64,000 nt of DNA from JAMXLO01 sp963696645 (GCA_963696645.1 CAVOKY010000007.1:868001-932000); one strand, 5' to 3'; shown: positions 8,595 through 17,515, numbered from the stretch's first letter. Notes: generated from the letters alone by a model not told the origin. A program made the numbers and translations.

Positions 8595-10056
8595 ATGGCA
8601 CCGCCCGCCGACCCGTCCGGCCGAGATTACGCCACGCCTGCGGCTGGCGGCGATGCAGTCATTGCCGCATTGCAGGCGGAGATAACCGTGCTTCGCGCTG
8701 AGAATTCGGCCCTGACGAAGCGGCTGACGGAATTGGAGCGCCGTCTTGGGCTGAACAGCAGCAACAGCGGCAAGCCACCGTCGAGCGACGGGCTGAAAAA
8801 GCCGCCGCGGGTCAGCAGCCTGCGCGAACCGTCAGGCAAGAAGACCGGCGGCCAGAAGGGGCATCCTGGCACGACGCTTTGCCGGGTTGAAAAGCCCGAT
8901 GCCACGATCGAGCATTATCCAGAAGCCTGCGCTGCGTGCGGTGAGCCTTTGACCACGGCGATGGCGAGCGGCCATGTTTCCCGGCAGGTGTTCGATCTGC
9001 CGGAACCGAGGCCGCTGCTCGTTACCGAGCACCGCGCCTATTGCTGCCGTTGCGCGGCCTGCGGCACGCAGACGCGGGCGGCATTTCCCGAGGGCGTTGC
9101 CGCGCCGGCGCAATATGGCAAGCGGATCGGCGCATTTGTGCTCTATCTGCTGCACTACCAGTTGCTGCCCGAGAAGCGTCTGGCCGAACTCATGGCACAT
9201 CTCTTCGGTGTGCATCTGGTCACCGCGACCATCGCCCGGATCAGCCAGGATTGTGCGGGGCGATTCCAGGGCTTTGCCGATGCCGTGCGCGACCACGTCG
9301 CGGCGGCACCTGTCAAGCACATGGACGAAACCGGCTTCCGGATTGGCGGCAAGACGCAGTGGCTGCACATCGCCTCGACCATCTGGCTCACTTTCTACCG
9401 TGTCTCGCCGCGGCGTGGCAGCCTGCTGGCACATGTCACGGGCATTGTCGTGCACGACCACTGGAAGCCGGTACTACACCCTGAAAGGCGTGCTGCACGC
9501 GTTGTGCAACGCGCATCATCTGCGCGAACTGAAGGCGCTGGTCGAGATCGAGAAGGAAGACTGGGCGCACAAGATGCAACGCCTGTTACGACGCGCCTGC
9601 CACGCAACGAACCTCGCGCGCGAGCGGGGCGTCGCACTGAAGCCGGGTCTGATTGGGCTGATCGAGCGTCGTTACGACCTGATCCTCGCGCAAGGCTTTG
9701 TGTTCCATGAGGCACAGCCCACACTGATCCCTGCCGAGGTCAAGGCCAGGCGTCGTGGCCGCCGGCCCCGACGGGTTGGCCACAACCTCCTGCTGCGCCT
9801 CAGCACCCGTAAGCGGGACGTGCTCCGCTTTCTCATCGATCCGTTGGTGCCCTTTACCAACAACCTCGCCGAGCGCGACGGGCGGATGATGAAATTGCGC
9901 CAGAAGATCTCCGGCGGATTCCGTTCCGAGCAAGGCGCCAACGAGTTCGCCGTGATACGCTCGCTCCTCTCAACCGCAAGGAAGCAGGGTTGGGACATGC
10001 TCATGGCTCTGACCAGCGAACCCGGCCATTTGATCGCCGATCTGCGCGTGGGTTGA
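8595..10056 (+). pseudogene. IS66-family transposase, one frameshift
   Basis: A transposase of about 486 residues in two frames. It has an N-terminal leucine-zipper-like coiled coil (ALQAEITVLRAENSALTKRL), then LGLNSSNSGKPPSSDG, a zinc-ribbon region with CAACGEPL and CCRCAACG, and a DDE domain containing HMDETGFRI. The remainder (YYTLKGVLHALCNAHHLREL, then FTNNLAERDGRMMKLRQKIS) is in the +1 frame. One extra G at about 9469 breaks the frame. The ATG at 8595 is preferred to the GTG at 8589. It is inactive as sequenced unless the shift is an error or is bypassed. Confidence 0.9.
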
Positions 10057-10073
10057 CCCGTTCGGCTACCTAG

Positions 10074-11700
10074 CAGCCTGTCGGAGTTGATTTGCCGGAA
10101 ATTAGGAAATCATCGTCGGCGCGTTGCATTTCCAGCCACTACGCCGCTTGACGCGGAGCAGGGATTCGACTTTCACGCTTGACTTCACGCGGGCCATTCC
10201 AACGCAAGGTTGGCCGCGCGCGAACACGCCGAAATGGATCACGATTGGCGCGATGCGGCTCAGTTCGCCCCTGCCAGGGCGAACATCCGTTTCACGTTCC
10301 ACGCCATGGTCACGAGGTTCCATTCGCCGTGCACCTTGTCCAGTCCGCGCAGCAGGAACTGGCGGAACCCGAGCACCGACTTGATGATCCCGAACACAGG
10401 TTCGGGAGTCTGTTTACGCAGCGCGTAGAGCTTCTTGCCCTCTTTCGTCTGGAGCCGATGGCCCATTGCCTCAACCGGCGTGGGGTCTACCGGCGCCGCA
10501 GGATCGTCTGCGAAACGTTCAGCCAGCGCAGGATGATGCGCTTCACGCCCCATCGCGATCACCGGCTCGATCCCGGCGTCGGCACAGGCGTTCACGTTGC
10601 CCTCGCTGAAATACCCGTTGTCGGCAAGCAACGCGCCAACCTTGCCCAGTTCGCCGGGCAGTGCGGCCAGCTTGCCCAGCATCGGCTCAAGCTGCTGTTT
10701 GTCGTTCGGCGCCTGCACCACATCGGCGGCCACCACCAGTAGGCTGTCCGCTGCCACCGCTGCCTGGGCGTTGTAGCACTGCTCGAACCCTCCGCCGGCC
10801 ACCGGCATGATCCGCAATTCCTCGTCCGTCAGATTGACCTGATCGGTCGGCAGCGGGCCCTCGATCGGCGGCTGCGGTACGCGACCGCGGGGCTTCTTGC
10901 CTGTCTGCGTCACCTTCGCCTCACGCTCCGCCATCCTGGCCTCAAATTCGGCTCGCTCGCGCGCATGGCGTTCCTTCGCCCGCGCCTCGATCACCGCCTT
11001 GGCGCGAGCGATCCCGGCCAGCCGCTTCTCGCGCCGCGCCAGTTCCTCGGGAACCTGCATCCCGTCCGGCACATCCGCCTGATCAGCCGCCCCCGCCTTA
11101 CCCAGCAGATCAGCCACTTCGGCCTTCAACTGTGCCTCGATCTTGCTGGCGTGCTCGTACGACAGCGCGCTGTGGCGGCTGGCGTTGGCGTGGATCTTGG
11201 TGCCATCCAGCGCCACCGTGCCGAGCTTCAACACCCCCATCTCGCGGGCCACACCGAGCACCTGCACGAACAGCGCCTCGATCTGCGGCAGGAAGCGGCG
11301 GCGGAACGTGGCGATGGTGTCGTGGTCGGGATGCTCGTTGGCGGCGATGAAGCGGAACGCCACCAAATCATGCGTCGCCCGTTCCAGGTTGCGGCTGGAA
11401 AACACCCCGGTCGCGTAGCCGTAGATGATAAGGCCCAACAGCAGCCGAGGGTGGTAGGATGCCTCGCCCGAGCCCCGGTAGCTGCCGGTCATTGCCCGCA
11501 GGTCCAGTCCCTCGATCACTTCCACAACGAACCGCGCGAGGTGGCGTTGCGGCAGCCACTCATCGACCGATGGCGGCATCAGGACGTCCATGTCGCGGTT
11601 GGTCGGGCGGAAGTTGCTCATGAGACGGGGGGCCGGCAGTGCCAATCGTGTGCGCCAATTCTACCGCCCGCTTCCGCGTCGCGTTAAGTCCGACAGGCTG
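10074..11700. mobile_element. IS1182-family insertion sequence nested in the IS66 element
   Basis: A 1627-base element whose ends read CAGCCTGTCGGA on both sides in inverted orientation, with further similarity inward. Each end is flanked by CTAG (10070-10073 and 11701-11704), consistent with a duplicated 4-base palindromic target. The CTAG belongs to the inner part of the right terminal repeat of the surrounding IS66 element, so this insertion came second. It contains one intact minus-strand transposase gene. Confidence 0.85.
10260..11621 (-). CDS. IS1182-family transposase
   Basis: A 453-residue DDE transposase. Early in the protein are RPTNRDMDVLMPPSVDEWLP and HPRLLLGLIIYGYATGVFSS. The first catalytic Asp is in VALDGTKIHANAS near residue 145. 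A charged coiled-coil insert follows near 180-245, then LLADNGYFSEGN with the second Asp near 330, and EPVFGIIKSVLGFRQFLLRG carries the conserved Glu. The frame extends to 11645 only through a TTG, so the ATG at 11621 is used. The gene is intact and the ends are well matched, so the element may still be mobile. Confidence 0.92.
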   Translation of the reverse strand: MSNFRPTNRDMDVLMPPSVDEWLPQRHLARFVVEVIEGLDLRAMTGSYRGSGEASYHPRLLLGLIIYGYATGVFSSRNLERATHDLVAFRFIAANEHPDHDTIATFRRRFLPQIEALFVQVLGVAREMGVLKLGTVALDGTKIHANASRHSALSYEHASKIEAQLKAEVADLLGKAGAADQADVPDGMQVPEELARREKRLAGIARAKAVIEARAKERHARERAEFEARMAEREAKVTQTGKKPRGRVPQPPIEGPLPTDQVNLTDEELRIMPVAGGGFEQCYNAQAAVAADSLLVVAADVVQAPNDKQQLEPMLGKLAALPGELGKVGALLADNGYFSEGNVNACADAGIEPVIAMGREAHHPALAERFADDPAAPVDPTPVEAMGHRLQTKEGKKLYALRKQTPEPVFGIIKSVLGFRQFLLRGLDKVHGEWNLVTMAWNVKRMFALAGAN

Positions 11701-12528
11701 CTAGGCAGTAACCTTCTTCGTACTCTTCTGCTTCCCGCCGGCCTCTGCCGCCAGCCCGCGATAGAACCTTGCCCGGTCGATCGAGCCGGACACGATGAAG
11801 CTGTGATCATTGCCCGACGTGATAAAGCGCGATCCCATGGCGATGTACCGCCGCGCATTCACATCGTCGTTGATCCCTCCCATACCCAACGCCTTGCCGT
11901 GCTTGCGGCAGGCATCGGCAACCGCCTGGTACGCGTCGATCAGCTTCTGATGTCCCATCTGCCCGGCAATCCCCATTTCCGATGTCAGATCGAAACTGCC
12001 GATCAGCAGCACATCGATGCCGTCCACCGACGCGATGTCATCGGCATTCTTGATCGCCTCAGGGCTTTCCAGCATCACGACGCTCAGTATCTCGTCGTTG
12101 ATCGCCTTCTGCGCATCCGCCACGTGCGGCGCCATATAACCGTAGATCGGCGGCGGCCCGCCCCAGCTTCGGGTGCCCATCGGCGGATAGTGGAATGCGT
12201 CCGCGATGCGCTGCGCCTGCTTCTTCGTATCCACATGTGGCACCACAATGCCAAGCGCGCCATTGTCCAACAGTCGTGTTGCCTCATCCAGCGCCCCGGC
12301 GCAGACCCGCACAACGGGAGCGATGCCGACACCCAGCGCCGCAAGGCAGATCTGCGTCGCCTCCTGCACGGTGAAGGCACCGTGCTCCATGTCCATGAAC
12401 AGGTAGTCGTGCTGCCCGGCCATTGCCAGCATCGGTGCCGCACTGCTGCGCAGATGATGCAGTCCGAAGCCCAGTGCGATGTCACCCTGCTGCAGCTTCC
12501 GCTTGGCGGCGTTATGCACCAGTGCCAT
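11701..12528 (-). CDS. HpcH/HpaI aldolase family protein, C-terminus altered by IS insertion
   Basis: A 275-residue class II (metal-dependent) aldolase/citrate-lyase-family protein. Family marks are LFMDMEHG, GALGIVVPHVDTKKQAQRI, the metal-ligand region VMLESPEAIKN and DVLLIGSFDLTSEMGI. It would cleave 2-keto-3-deoxy-type hydroxy acids to pyruvate or glyoxylate plus an aldehyde. The start is set by alignment with the next gene (MALVHNAAKRK against MPLVQNHTKRK). The last residues VTA and the stop come from the IS66 end. Joining the 8-bp duplications shows the original tail was KKNKVQA followed by TAA at 8492-8494. The catalytic core is untouched. Confidence 0.9.
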   Translation of the reverse strand: MALVHNAAKRKLQQGDIALGFGLHHLRSSAAPMLAMAGQHDYLFMDMEHGAFTVQEATQICLAALGVGIAPVVRVCAGALDEATRLLDNGALGIVVPHVDTKKQAQRIADAFHYPPMGTRSWGGPPPIYGYMAPHVADAQKAINDEILSVVMLESPEAIKNADDIASVDGIDVLLIGSFDLTSEMGIAGQMGHQKLIDAYQAVADACRKHGKALGMGGINDDVNARRYIAMGSRFITSGNDHSFIVSGSIDRARFYRGLAAEAGGKQKSTKKVTA

Positions 12529-12551
12529 GACGTACCCCCTATTTTGTTGAG

Positions 12552-13379
12552 TCAGTCCATCGCCCGATTCTTCTTTCTCGACGCCGCGCCGGCCGCCGCC
12601 GGCAGGCCGTTGAAGAACGCGCTGCGCGCATCGGCGCCCATCAGGACATAGCTGTGATCGGAACCGGTCAGCACGAACAGCGCACCCATGCCGACATAAC
12701 GCGACGCATTCTCCTCGTCGTACACGCCGCCCATGCCGAGTACCTTGCCGTGCTTCTTGCAAGCCGCCCCGACTGTTGCATAGGCGTCGACCAGCTTCGG
12801 ATGGCCCATCTGACCGGCGATGCCCAGCTCCGACGATAGATCCGATGTGCCGATCAGCAGCACATCGATCCCGTCCACCGCGGCGATGTCGGCAGCATTC
12901 TTCACCGCCTCGGGACTTTCAATCATCACCACCGTCATTATTTCGTCGTTGATCGCCTTCTGCGCTTCGGCCATCGCCGGCGGACGATAGCCGTAGATCG
13001 CCGGCGGACCACCCCAACTACGCGTGCCCTGTGGTGGATAACGGAACGCCTCGGCGATCCGCCGCGCCTGCTTGGCGGTATCGACATGCGGCATGACGAT
13101 GCCGAGCGCACCATTGTCGAGCGCGCGCGTCGCCTCGTCGATCGCATTGGCGCAGACACGCACCAGTGGTGTGACTCCGGTAGGCAGCGAAGCGATGCAG
13201 AGCTGTGCGATCTCATGCACCGAGAACGAGCCGTGTTCGTTGTCCAGAAACAGCCAGTCATGGCCACTGGCGGCAGCAAGCACAGGTGCGGCGGCAGTGC
13301 GCATATGGTGCACGCCGAATCCAAGTGCCACCTCGCCCGCCTGCATCTTGCGCTTGGTGTGGTTCTGCACCAACGGCAT
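12552..13379 (-). CDS. HpcH/HpaI aldolase family protein (tandem paralogue)
   Basis: A 275-residue close paralogue of the downstream gene, separated from it by 23 bases. The same motifs are present: LFLDNEHGSFSVHE, GALGIVMPHVDTAKQARRI, VMIESPEAVKN and DVLLIGTSDLSSELG. The DMEHG of the other copy is DNEHG here, and SFDL is TSDL, so substrate preference may differ. The start ATG has GGGGAGGA upstream. The lysine-rich tail (SRKKNRAMD) resembles the reconstructed native tail of the neighbour. The pair most likely arose by tandem duplication. Confidence 0.9.
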   Translation of the reverse strand: MPLVQNHTKRKMQAGEVALGFGVHHMRTAAAPVLAAASGHDWLFLDNEHGSFSVHEIAQLCIASLPTGVTPLVRVCANAIDEATRALDNGALGIVMPHVDTAKQARRIAEAFRYPPQGTRSWGGPPAIYGYRPPAMAEAQKAINDEIMTVVMIESPEAVKNAADIAAVDGIDVLLIGTSDLSSELGIAGQMGHPKLVDAYATVGAACKKHGKVLGMGGVYDEENASRYVGMGALFVLTGSDHSYVLMGADARSAFFNGLPAAAGAASRKKNRAMD

Positions 13380-13436
13380 CGCCCGTCCTCCCCAATTGAT
13401 TGCGGAGGCAGAGCGCAGCACGCGGCCGGGATGCGG

Positions 13437-15029
13437 TCAATCGGCAGCAGCTTCCGACGGCCGGTTCTCCACAAGTGCCATCAGGCTTTCCAATCGATCC
13501 GCTTCGGCCGCCGGCTTGTCGGTGCGGATCCGCGCGATGCGTGGAAACCGCAGTGCCACACCCGACTTATGGCGGTTCGATAGTTGCGCCGCGTCGAATG
13601 CAACCTCCAGCACCAAAGCCTTCTCCACCTCCCGCACCGGTCCAAACCGCGCCGTGGTGTGGTTGCGAATCCACCGATCCAGGAATGCCAGCTCCTGATC
13701 GGTAAAGCCGAAATATGCCTTCCCCACCGGAACCAGCTCATCGTCCCGCCACAGACCGAACGTGTAATCGGAGTAGTAGCTGCTACGCTTGCCGTGCCCT
13801 CGCTGCGCGTACATCAGCACCGCATCGATGGTCAGCGGGTCGCGCTTCCACTTCCACCACAACCCCTTCACACGGCCCGGCACATAGGCGCTGTCGCCGC
13901 GCTTCAGCATCAGCCCCTCGATCGAGGCGGCACGTGCACCGTCGCGCAACGCCATCAACTCATCCAGCGACGCGAACCGTATCAGATCCGACAGATCCAT
14001 CCGCGCCGGCCGCGTGCGCGCATACCACGCCTCCAGCCGCGCGCGCCGCACATCGAACGGCAGCGCGCGAACGTCGTCGGTTCCCTCGAACAGCATGTCA
14101 TAGAGCCGGATGCCAACCGGATAATCCGCCATCATCCGCGCGCTCACACCCTTGCGGTTCAGACGCTGCTGCAGATCGGCGAACGGCGCAGCCTGACCAT
14201 CGCGCACCACCAGAAGCTCGCCGTCCAGCACGGCATGAAAATCCATCGCCTCGACGATTTCCGGGAACGCACCGGAAATGTCATCGGCACCGCGCGAATA
14301 GAGCCGCCTGCCGCCTTCAGTGCCGACAAGCTGCACGCGGATCCCGTCCCATTTCCACTCCGCGCGCCAATCCGCCGGTTGCAGGCCGGCGATATCCACC
14401 GCGTCCAGCGGATGCGCCAGCATCGGCGGACGAAACACCGGCGCATCGGCTGGATCGGGACGCGGGCCTCGCTTCTCCAACCAGGCGAACAGCGCCAGAT
14501 ACGGTGGCGCCAGGCCGTGCCACACCTCCTCGACCTCATCGGGCTCGATGCCGCCGATCTCCGCCAGCGCGATCTTCGCCAGCCGCGCCGACACGCCGAC
14601 ACGCAAGCCGCCAGTGATCAGCTTCAACAATGCCAGCCGCGTCGACGCATCCGAGGCATCCAGCCACCCGGCAACGATGCCAGGCAATGCAGCCTTTGGG
14701 GCGGTCTCCAACGCCTCCACCACCTCAGCCAGTCGGGGCGGTGGCGCGTCGGTCGCCGCGGCCGGCCACATCAATGCGACCGTCTCGGCCAGATCGCCGA
14801 CATAGTCGTACGACCAGCCAAACAACACCGGGTCGGTGCGCGTCGCGGCAAGCTCGCGGATCAGTCCGGGCTTGGCGGCGGTGAACGACAATTCGCCGGT
14901 GATCGCCGCCAGTCCGATGCCGCGATCCGGGTCAGGCTGGGTCGCGAAATATCGCCGCAGCAACGCGATCTTCGCGTTGCGCGACGGGGTGAAGACCAGC
15001 CGCTCCAGCAGCTCGGCGAAAGCGATCAT
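13437..15029 (-). CDS. ATP-dependent DNA ligase
   Basis: A 530-residue ATP-dependent DNA ligase. An N-terminal DNA-binding region (about residues 1-190) precedes the nucleotidyltransferase core. Motif I is KWDGIR with catalytic Lys226. Motif III is in MDFHAVLDGELLV, motif IV in EGLMLKRGDSAYVPGR, and motif V in WWKWKRDPLTIDAVL. A C-terminal OB-fold domain follows. The layout matches the bacterial ligase group often found with an exonuclease and an Lhr-type helicase in a repair cluster; neither partner is adjacent here. An ISAs1 element inserted 35 bases upstream of the start probably separates the gene from its native promoter. Confidence 0.92.
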   Translation of the reverse strand: MIAFAELLERLVFTPSRNAKIALLRRYFATQPDPDRGIGLAAITGELSFTAAKPGLIRELAATRTDPVLFGWSYDYVGDLAETVALMWPAAATDAPPPRLAEVVEALETAPKAALPGIVAGWLDASDASTRLALLKLITGGLRVGVSARLAKIALAEIGGIEPDEVEEVWHGLAPPYLALFAWLEKRGPRPDPADAPVFRPPMLAHPLDAVDIAGLQPADWRAEWKWDGIRVQLVGTEGGRRLYSRGADDISGAFPEIVEAMDFHAVLDGELLVVRDGQAAPFADLQQRLNRKGVSARMMADYPVGIRLYDMLFEGTDDVRALPFDVRRARLEAWYARTRPARMDLSDLIRFASLDELMALRDGARAASIEGLMLKRGDSAYVPGRVKGLWWKWKRDPLTIDAVLMYAQRGHGKRSSYYSDYTFGLWRDDELVPVGKAYFGFTDQELAFLDRWIRNHTTARFGPVREVEKALVLEVAFDAAQLSNRHKSGVALRFPRIARIRTDKPAAEADRLESLMALVENRPSEAAAD

Positions 15030-15064
15030 GCTGCGCTATGTTGGCGCGATTTGCCGCGGACGCC

Positions 15065-16317
15065 CAGGGGAATCGGGTGAAGCAACCTAGCGAGCGATCA
15101 ATCCGGCGAGGAAGTCATCATCCCAACCGGCGGTCTTGCGCTTGAGCCGCAGTGAAGCCTTGCCTGGCGCCTTTCGGATCAGGTTTTGAGCCATGTGCTT
15201 GATCGTGGTGAAGTTGGCCGGGGCGTGATCGGTCCGGACGCGGCATTCGTCATCACGGAAGACCATGTCCAAGACCCAATGCAGGCTGTTCTCGATCGCC
15301 CAGTGGCTGCGGATGATCGGACCCAGCAGGTGCGCGAGCAGCACCAGCGATGTGATGTAGAAGCGTGTCTCCAGCTCGATCTTTCCGGCGATCTCGCGCG
15401 AGCTCTCGACCATGACGACGGCCTTCAGGCCGGGCCAGTCGTGGCGTTCCTGCAGCCAGGCGATGTCATGGATGACGGTCGTGGTCCTGGTCTCGATGCG
15501 ACCGTGATCGCCGTCGATCGTCTGGTCGCGGCTGATCGCGGTGTGCTTGAAGCCTGCGGCCTGTTGCTCGGCGACGAACAGCTCAACGTCCCCGCGCAGC
15601 GATCCCTGATTGCCTTTCAGTGCCAGAACATAGTCGGCCTTCTTGTCCAACACCTTCTGAGCGATGTCGCGCTGGCAGCCCATGGCATCGATGGTGATGA
15701 TCGCCCCGTCGATCGCCAGCATGTCCAGCAGCTTAGGGATAGCGATGATTTCGTTGGACTTTTCCGCGACTTTGACCTGCCCCAGCACGAGCCGCTGGCG
15801 TGCTGCGAAGGCCGAGACCATGTGGATCGCCGGGGCGCCATCCTTCTTGCGGCCAGACCGTCGCGCGGTCTTGCCATCGATCGCGATCACCCCCTCCGGC
15901 GCTCCGGTCAGCGCCGCCACCCAGGCGACAAAACATCTCTGGAATTGCGCCGCGTCGAGAGCGGCCAGGATGTCGCCGAGATGATCGTGCGCCGGTGTGC
16001 CGTTTTTGAACGGTCGAAAGCGGCGCAAAAGATCGAGCTTCTTGCAGCCGAACAGAGCGATATCAACGAAGGTCTCGGCCCCGGCCAGCACAGCCAGCAG
16101 GCAGAGCAGCAGGATCTCGTCGAGCGGGTAGGTTATCTTGCCTTGCTGGCGAGGGTCGTTCAGGTCCTTGAAATAGCTAAGAAATACCACCGCCTCATCG
16201 AATGCGGCACAACTCGTCGTCAAGTCGTCCATGGCTGCCCCCGCTCAGCGAATCGAGGGGTGTCATGGATTCAGCACTTTATCGGTTTGTCACCTACTCA
16301 TTCACCCGATTGCCCTG
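15065..16317. mobile_element. ISAs1-family insertion sequence, complete
   Basis: A 1253-base element with 17-base terminal inverted repeats that differ at one position: CAGGGGAATCGGGTGAA at 15065-15081, and CAGGGCAATCGGGTGAA read inward from 16317. The ten bases CGCGGACGCC flank both ends (15055-15064 and 16318-16327) as a perfect target duplication. Removing the element and one copy restores a space of about 115 bases between the divergent ligase and NIPSNAP genes, so it landed in their shared promoter region. Confidence 0.92.
15087..16232 (-). CDS. ISAs1-family transposase
   Basis: A 381-residue intact transposase. The N-terminal region has YFKDLNDPRQQGKITYPL, characteristic of the ISAs1/H-repeat family. 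The DDE catalytic segments are GVIAIDGKTARRSGRK near residue 115, AIITIDAMGCQRDIAQK near 180, and the C-terminal SHWAIENSLHWVLDMVFRDD near 315. Length and start are normal. Nothing in the sequence argues against activity. Confidence 0.93.
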   Translation of the reverse strand: MDDLTTSCAAFDEAVVFLSYFKDLNDPRQQGKITYPLDEILLLCLLAVLAGAETFVDIALFGCKKLDLLRRFRPFKNGTPAHDHLGDILAALDAAQFQRCFVAWVAALTGAPEGVIAIDGKTARRSGRKKDGAPAIHMVSAFAARQRLVLGQVKVAEKSNEIIAIPKLLDMLAIDGAIITIDAMGCQRDIAQKVLDKKADYVLALKGNQGSLRGDVELFVAEQQAAGFKHTAISRDQTIDGDHGRIETRTTTVIHDIAWLQERHDWPGLKAVVMVESSREIAGKIELETRFYITSLVLLAHLLGPIIRSHWAIENSLHWVLDMVFRDDECRVRTDHAPANFTTIKHMAQNLIRKAPGKASLRLKRKTAGWDDDFLAGLIAR

Positions 16318-16396
16318 CGCGGACGCCAGTGCCCCATTCCCTGCAACCCGTGCTTGTCCTATCCTTCGCGCGGCATCTGCACTGGGGAGAACGAAC

Positions 16397-17014
16397 ATGA
16401 TCGTCGAAATGCGCACCTACACGCTGCAGCCGGGCACACTGGCCGAGGTGGAGAAGCGCTTCGGGGAATCGCTGCCGAACCGCCAGAAGCACTCGAAACT
16501 GGCAGCCTTCTGGCACACTGAGGTTGGGCCGCTGAACCAGATCATCCACGTCTGGGCATACGATAGCTTCGAGCACCGCGCCTCAGTACGCGCCGCCGCA
16601 ATGAAGGAGGAAGGTTGGCCGCCGCCGATCCGCGACTTCGTCGTCAATCAGCAGAGCGAGGTGTTCCATCCGGCGCCGTTCTGCCCGCCGCTCGAGCCGC
16701 GCGCAATTGGTCCGCTGTTCGAAATCCGCCAGTACACGCTGATCCCCGGAGCGATTCCCGGTCTGATCGAGCGCTGGTCGGAAAAGATCGAGGGTCGCCA
16801 GAAATTCTCGCCGCTGGTCGCCGGCATGTATTCGGAGTTCGGTGCGCTGAACAAGTGGGTGCACATCTGGGCCTACAAGGACGCCAATGAACGCAACAGC
16901 GTACGTGCCACCGCGTCGGCGACAGGCCAATGGCCGGCACGCAATCCGCCGGGTGTGGTGGTGAAGCAGGAGAATGCCTTCGTGCTGCCGGCGGCATTTT
17001 CCCCGATCCGGTAG
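16397..17014 (+). CDS. NIPSNAP family protein with two ferredoxin-like domains
   Basis: A 205-residue protein built of two NIPSNAP domains. Residues about 1-95 start MIVEMRTYTLQPGTLAEV, and about 105-205 start LFEIRQYTLIPGAIPGLI. Each contains the family's HxWAYxxxxxR pattern (HVWAYDSFEHR and HIWAYKDANER). NIPSNAP proteins are ferredoxin-like dimers of uncertain function that often sit in catabolic operons. The ATG follows GGGGAGA. The stop overlaps the GTG start of the next gene. The promoter region upstream is disturbed by ISAs1. Confidence 0.9.
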   Translation: MIVEMRTYTLQPGTLAEVEKRFGESLPNRQKHSKLAAFWHTEVGPLNQIIHVWAYDSFEHRASVRAAAMKEEGWPPPIRDFVVNQQSEVFHPAPFCPPLEPRAIGPLFEIRQYTLIPGAIPGLIERWSEKIEGRQKFSPLVAGMYSEFGALNKWVHIWAYKDANERNSVRATASATGQWPARNPPGVVVKQENAFVLPAAFSPIR

Positions 17015-17511
17015 TGCGCACGGCGTTGCGCCGCAGTCTCGTTGCGGTCGCGTGGGCGGTCGGTGCATTCGCCCCGTCCGCGAATGCACAACTGCTCACG
17101 CACCGCGATCTGTCCTATGCGATGGCAACGACGATCGCGGAGGCGGCAATCGAAAGCTGTGGCGCAAAAGGCTATGCCGTTTCTGCCGTGGTGGTGGATC
17201 GCGCCGGCGAAACGATGGTTGCGATGCGGGCCGACAATGCCGGCCCACACACCATGGAGAACGCACGCCGCAAGGCCTATACTGCACTCAGTTTCCGCAC
17301 ACCGACATCCGCCTACGCGAAGCGCTACGCCGATAACAACCCGGTCGTACATCAGCAGGTAACTCTGCCCAATGTGATCGCAATACCGGGCGGTCTGCCG
17401 GTGAAGATTGGCGAGGATGTGATTGGCGGCGTCGGCGTGTCAGGCTCGCCAGGCGTGGACGAGCCCTGCGTGCAGGCCGGGATCGACAAGGTAGCCGATC
17501 AACTCAAGTGA
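17014..17511 (+). CDS. GlcG/HbpS-family heme-binding-like protein, secreted
   Basis: A 165-residue protein with an N-terminal signal peptide (RTALRRSLVAVAWAVGAFAP then SANA) followed by a GlcG/DUF336 domain. Family segments are AVVVDRAGETMVAMR, ARRKAYTALSF and IGGVGVSGSPGVDEPC. The start is a GTG at 17014 whose first base is the last base of the previous stop codon (TAGTG); this gives the natural signal peptide. Members of the family bind heme or small ligands. With the upstream NIPSNAP gene it forms a tight two-gene unit. Confidence 0.85.
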   Translation: MRTALRRSLVAVAWAVGAFAPSANAQLLTHRDLSYAMATTIAEAAIESCGAKGYAVSAVVVDRAGETMVAMRADNAGPHTMENARRKAYTALSFRTPTSAYAKRYADNNPVVHQQVTLPNVIAIPGGLPVKIGEDVIGGVGVSGSPGVDEPCVQAGIDKVADQLK

Positions 17512-17515
17512 TCGG

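Larger units (their letters stand above)
8524..11712. mobile_element. IS66-family insertion sequence, interrupted by a nested IS1182-family element
   Basis: The left end at 8524 reads GTAACAGCCCAGGT. The right end, read inward from 11712 with the IS1182 insert removed, is GTTACTGCCTAGGT, a terminal inverted repeat with 11 of 14 positions matching. The 8-base sequence CTTCTTCG directly flanks both ends (8516-8523 and 11713-11720), the target duplication size known for IS66. Without the insert the element is about 1.56 kb and carries a single transposase gene. It landed in the 3' end of the aldolase gene now at 11701-12528. Confidence 0.85.

Noticed and set aside
10069..10074. Right end of the IS66 element at the GGCTAC just before the IS1182 element
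   Set aside because: A partial match to the left end exists there, but no 8-bp duplication follows. Placing the end at 11712 gives a better terminal repeat and a perfect CTTCTTCG duplication, with IS1182 nested inside.
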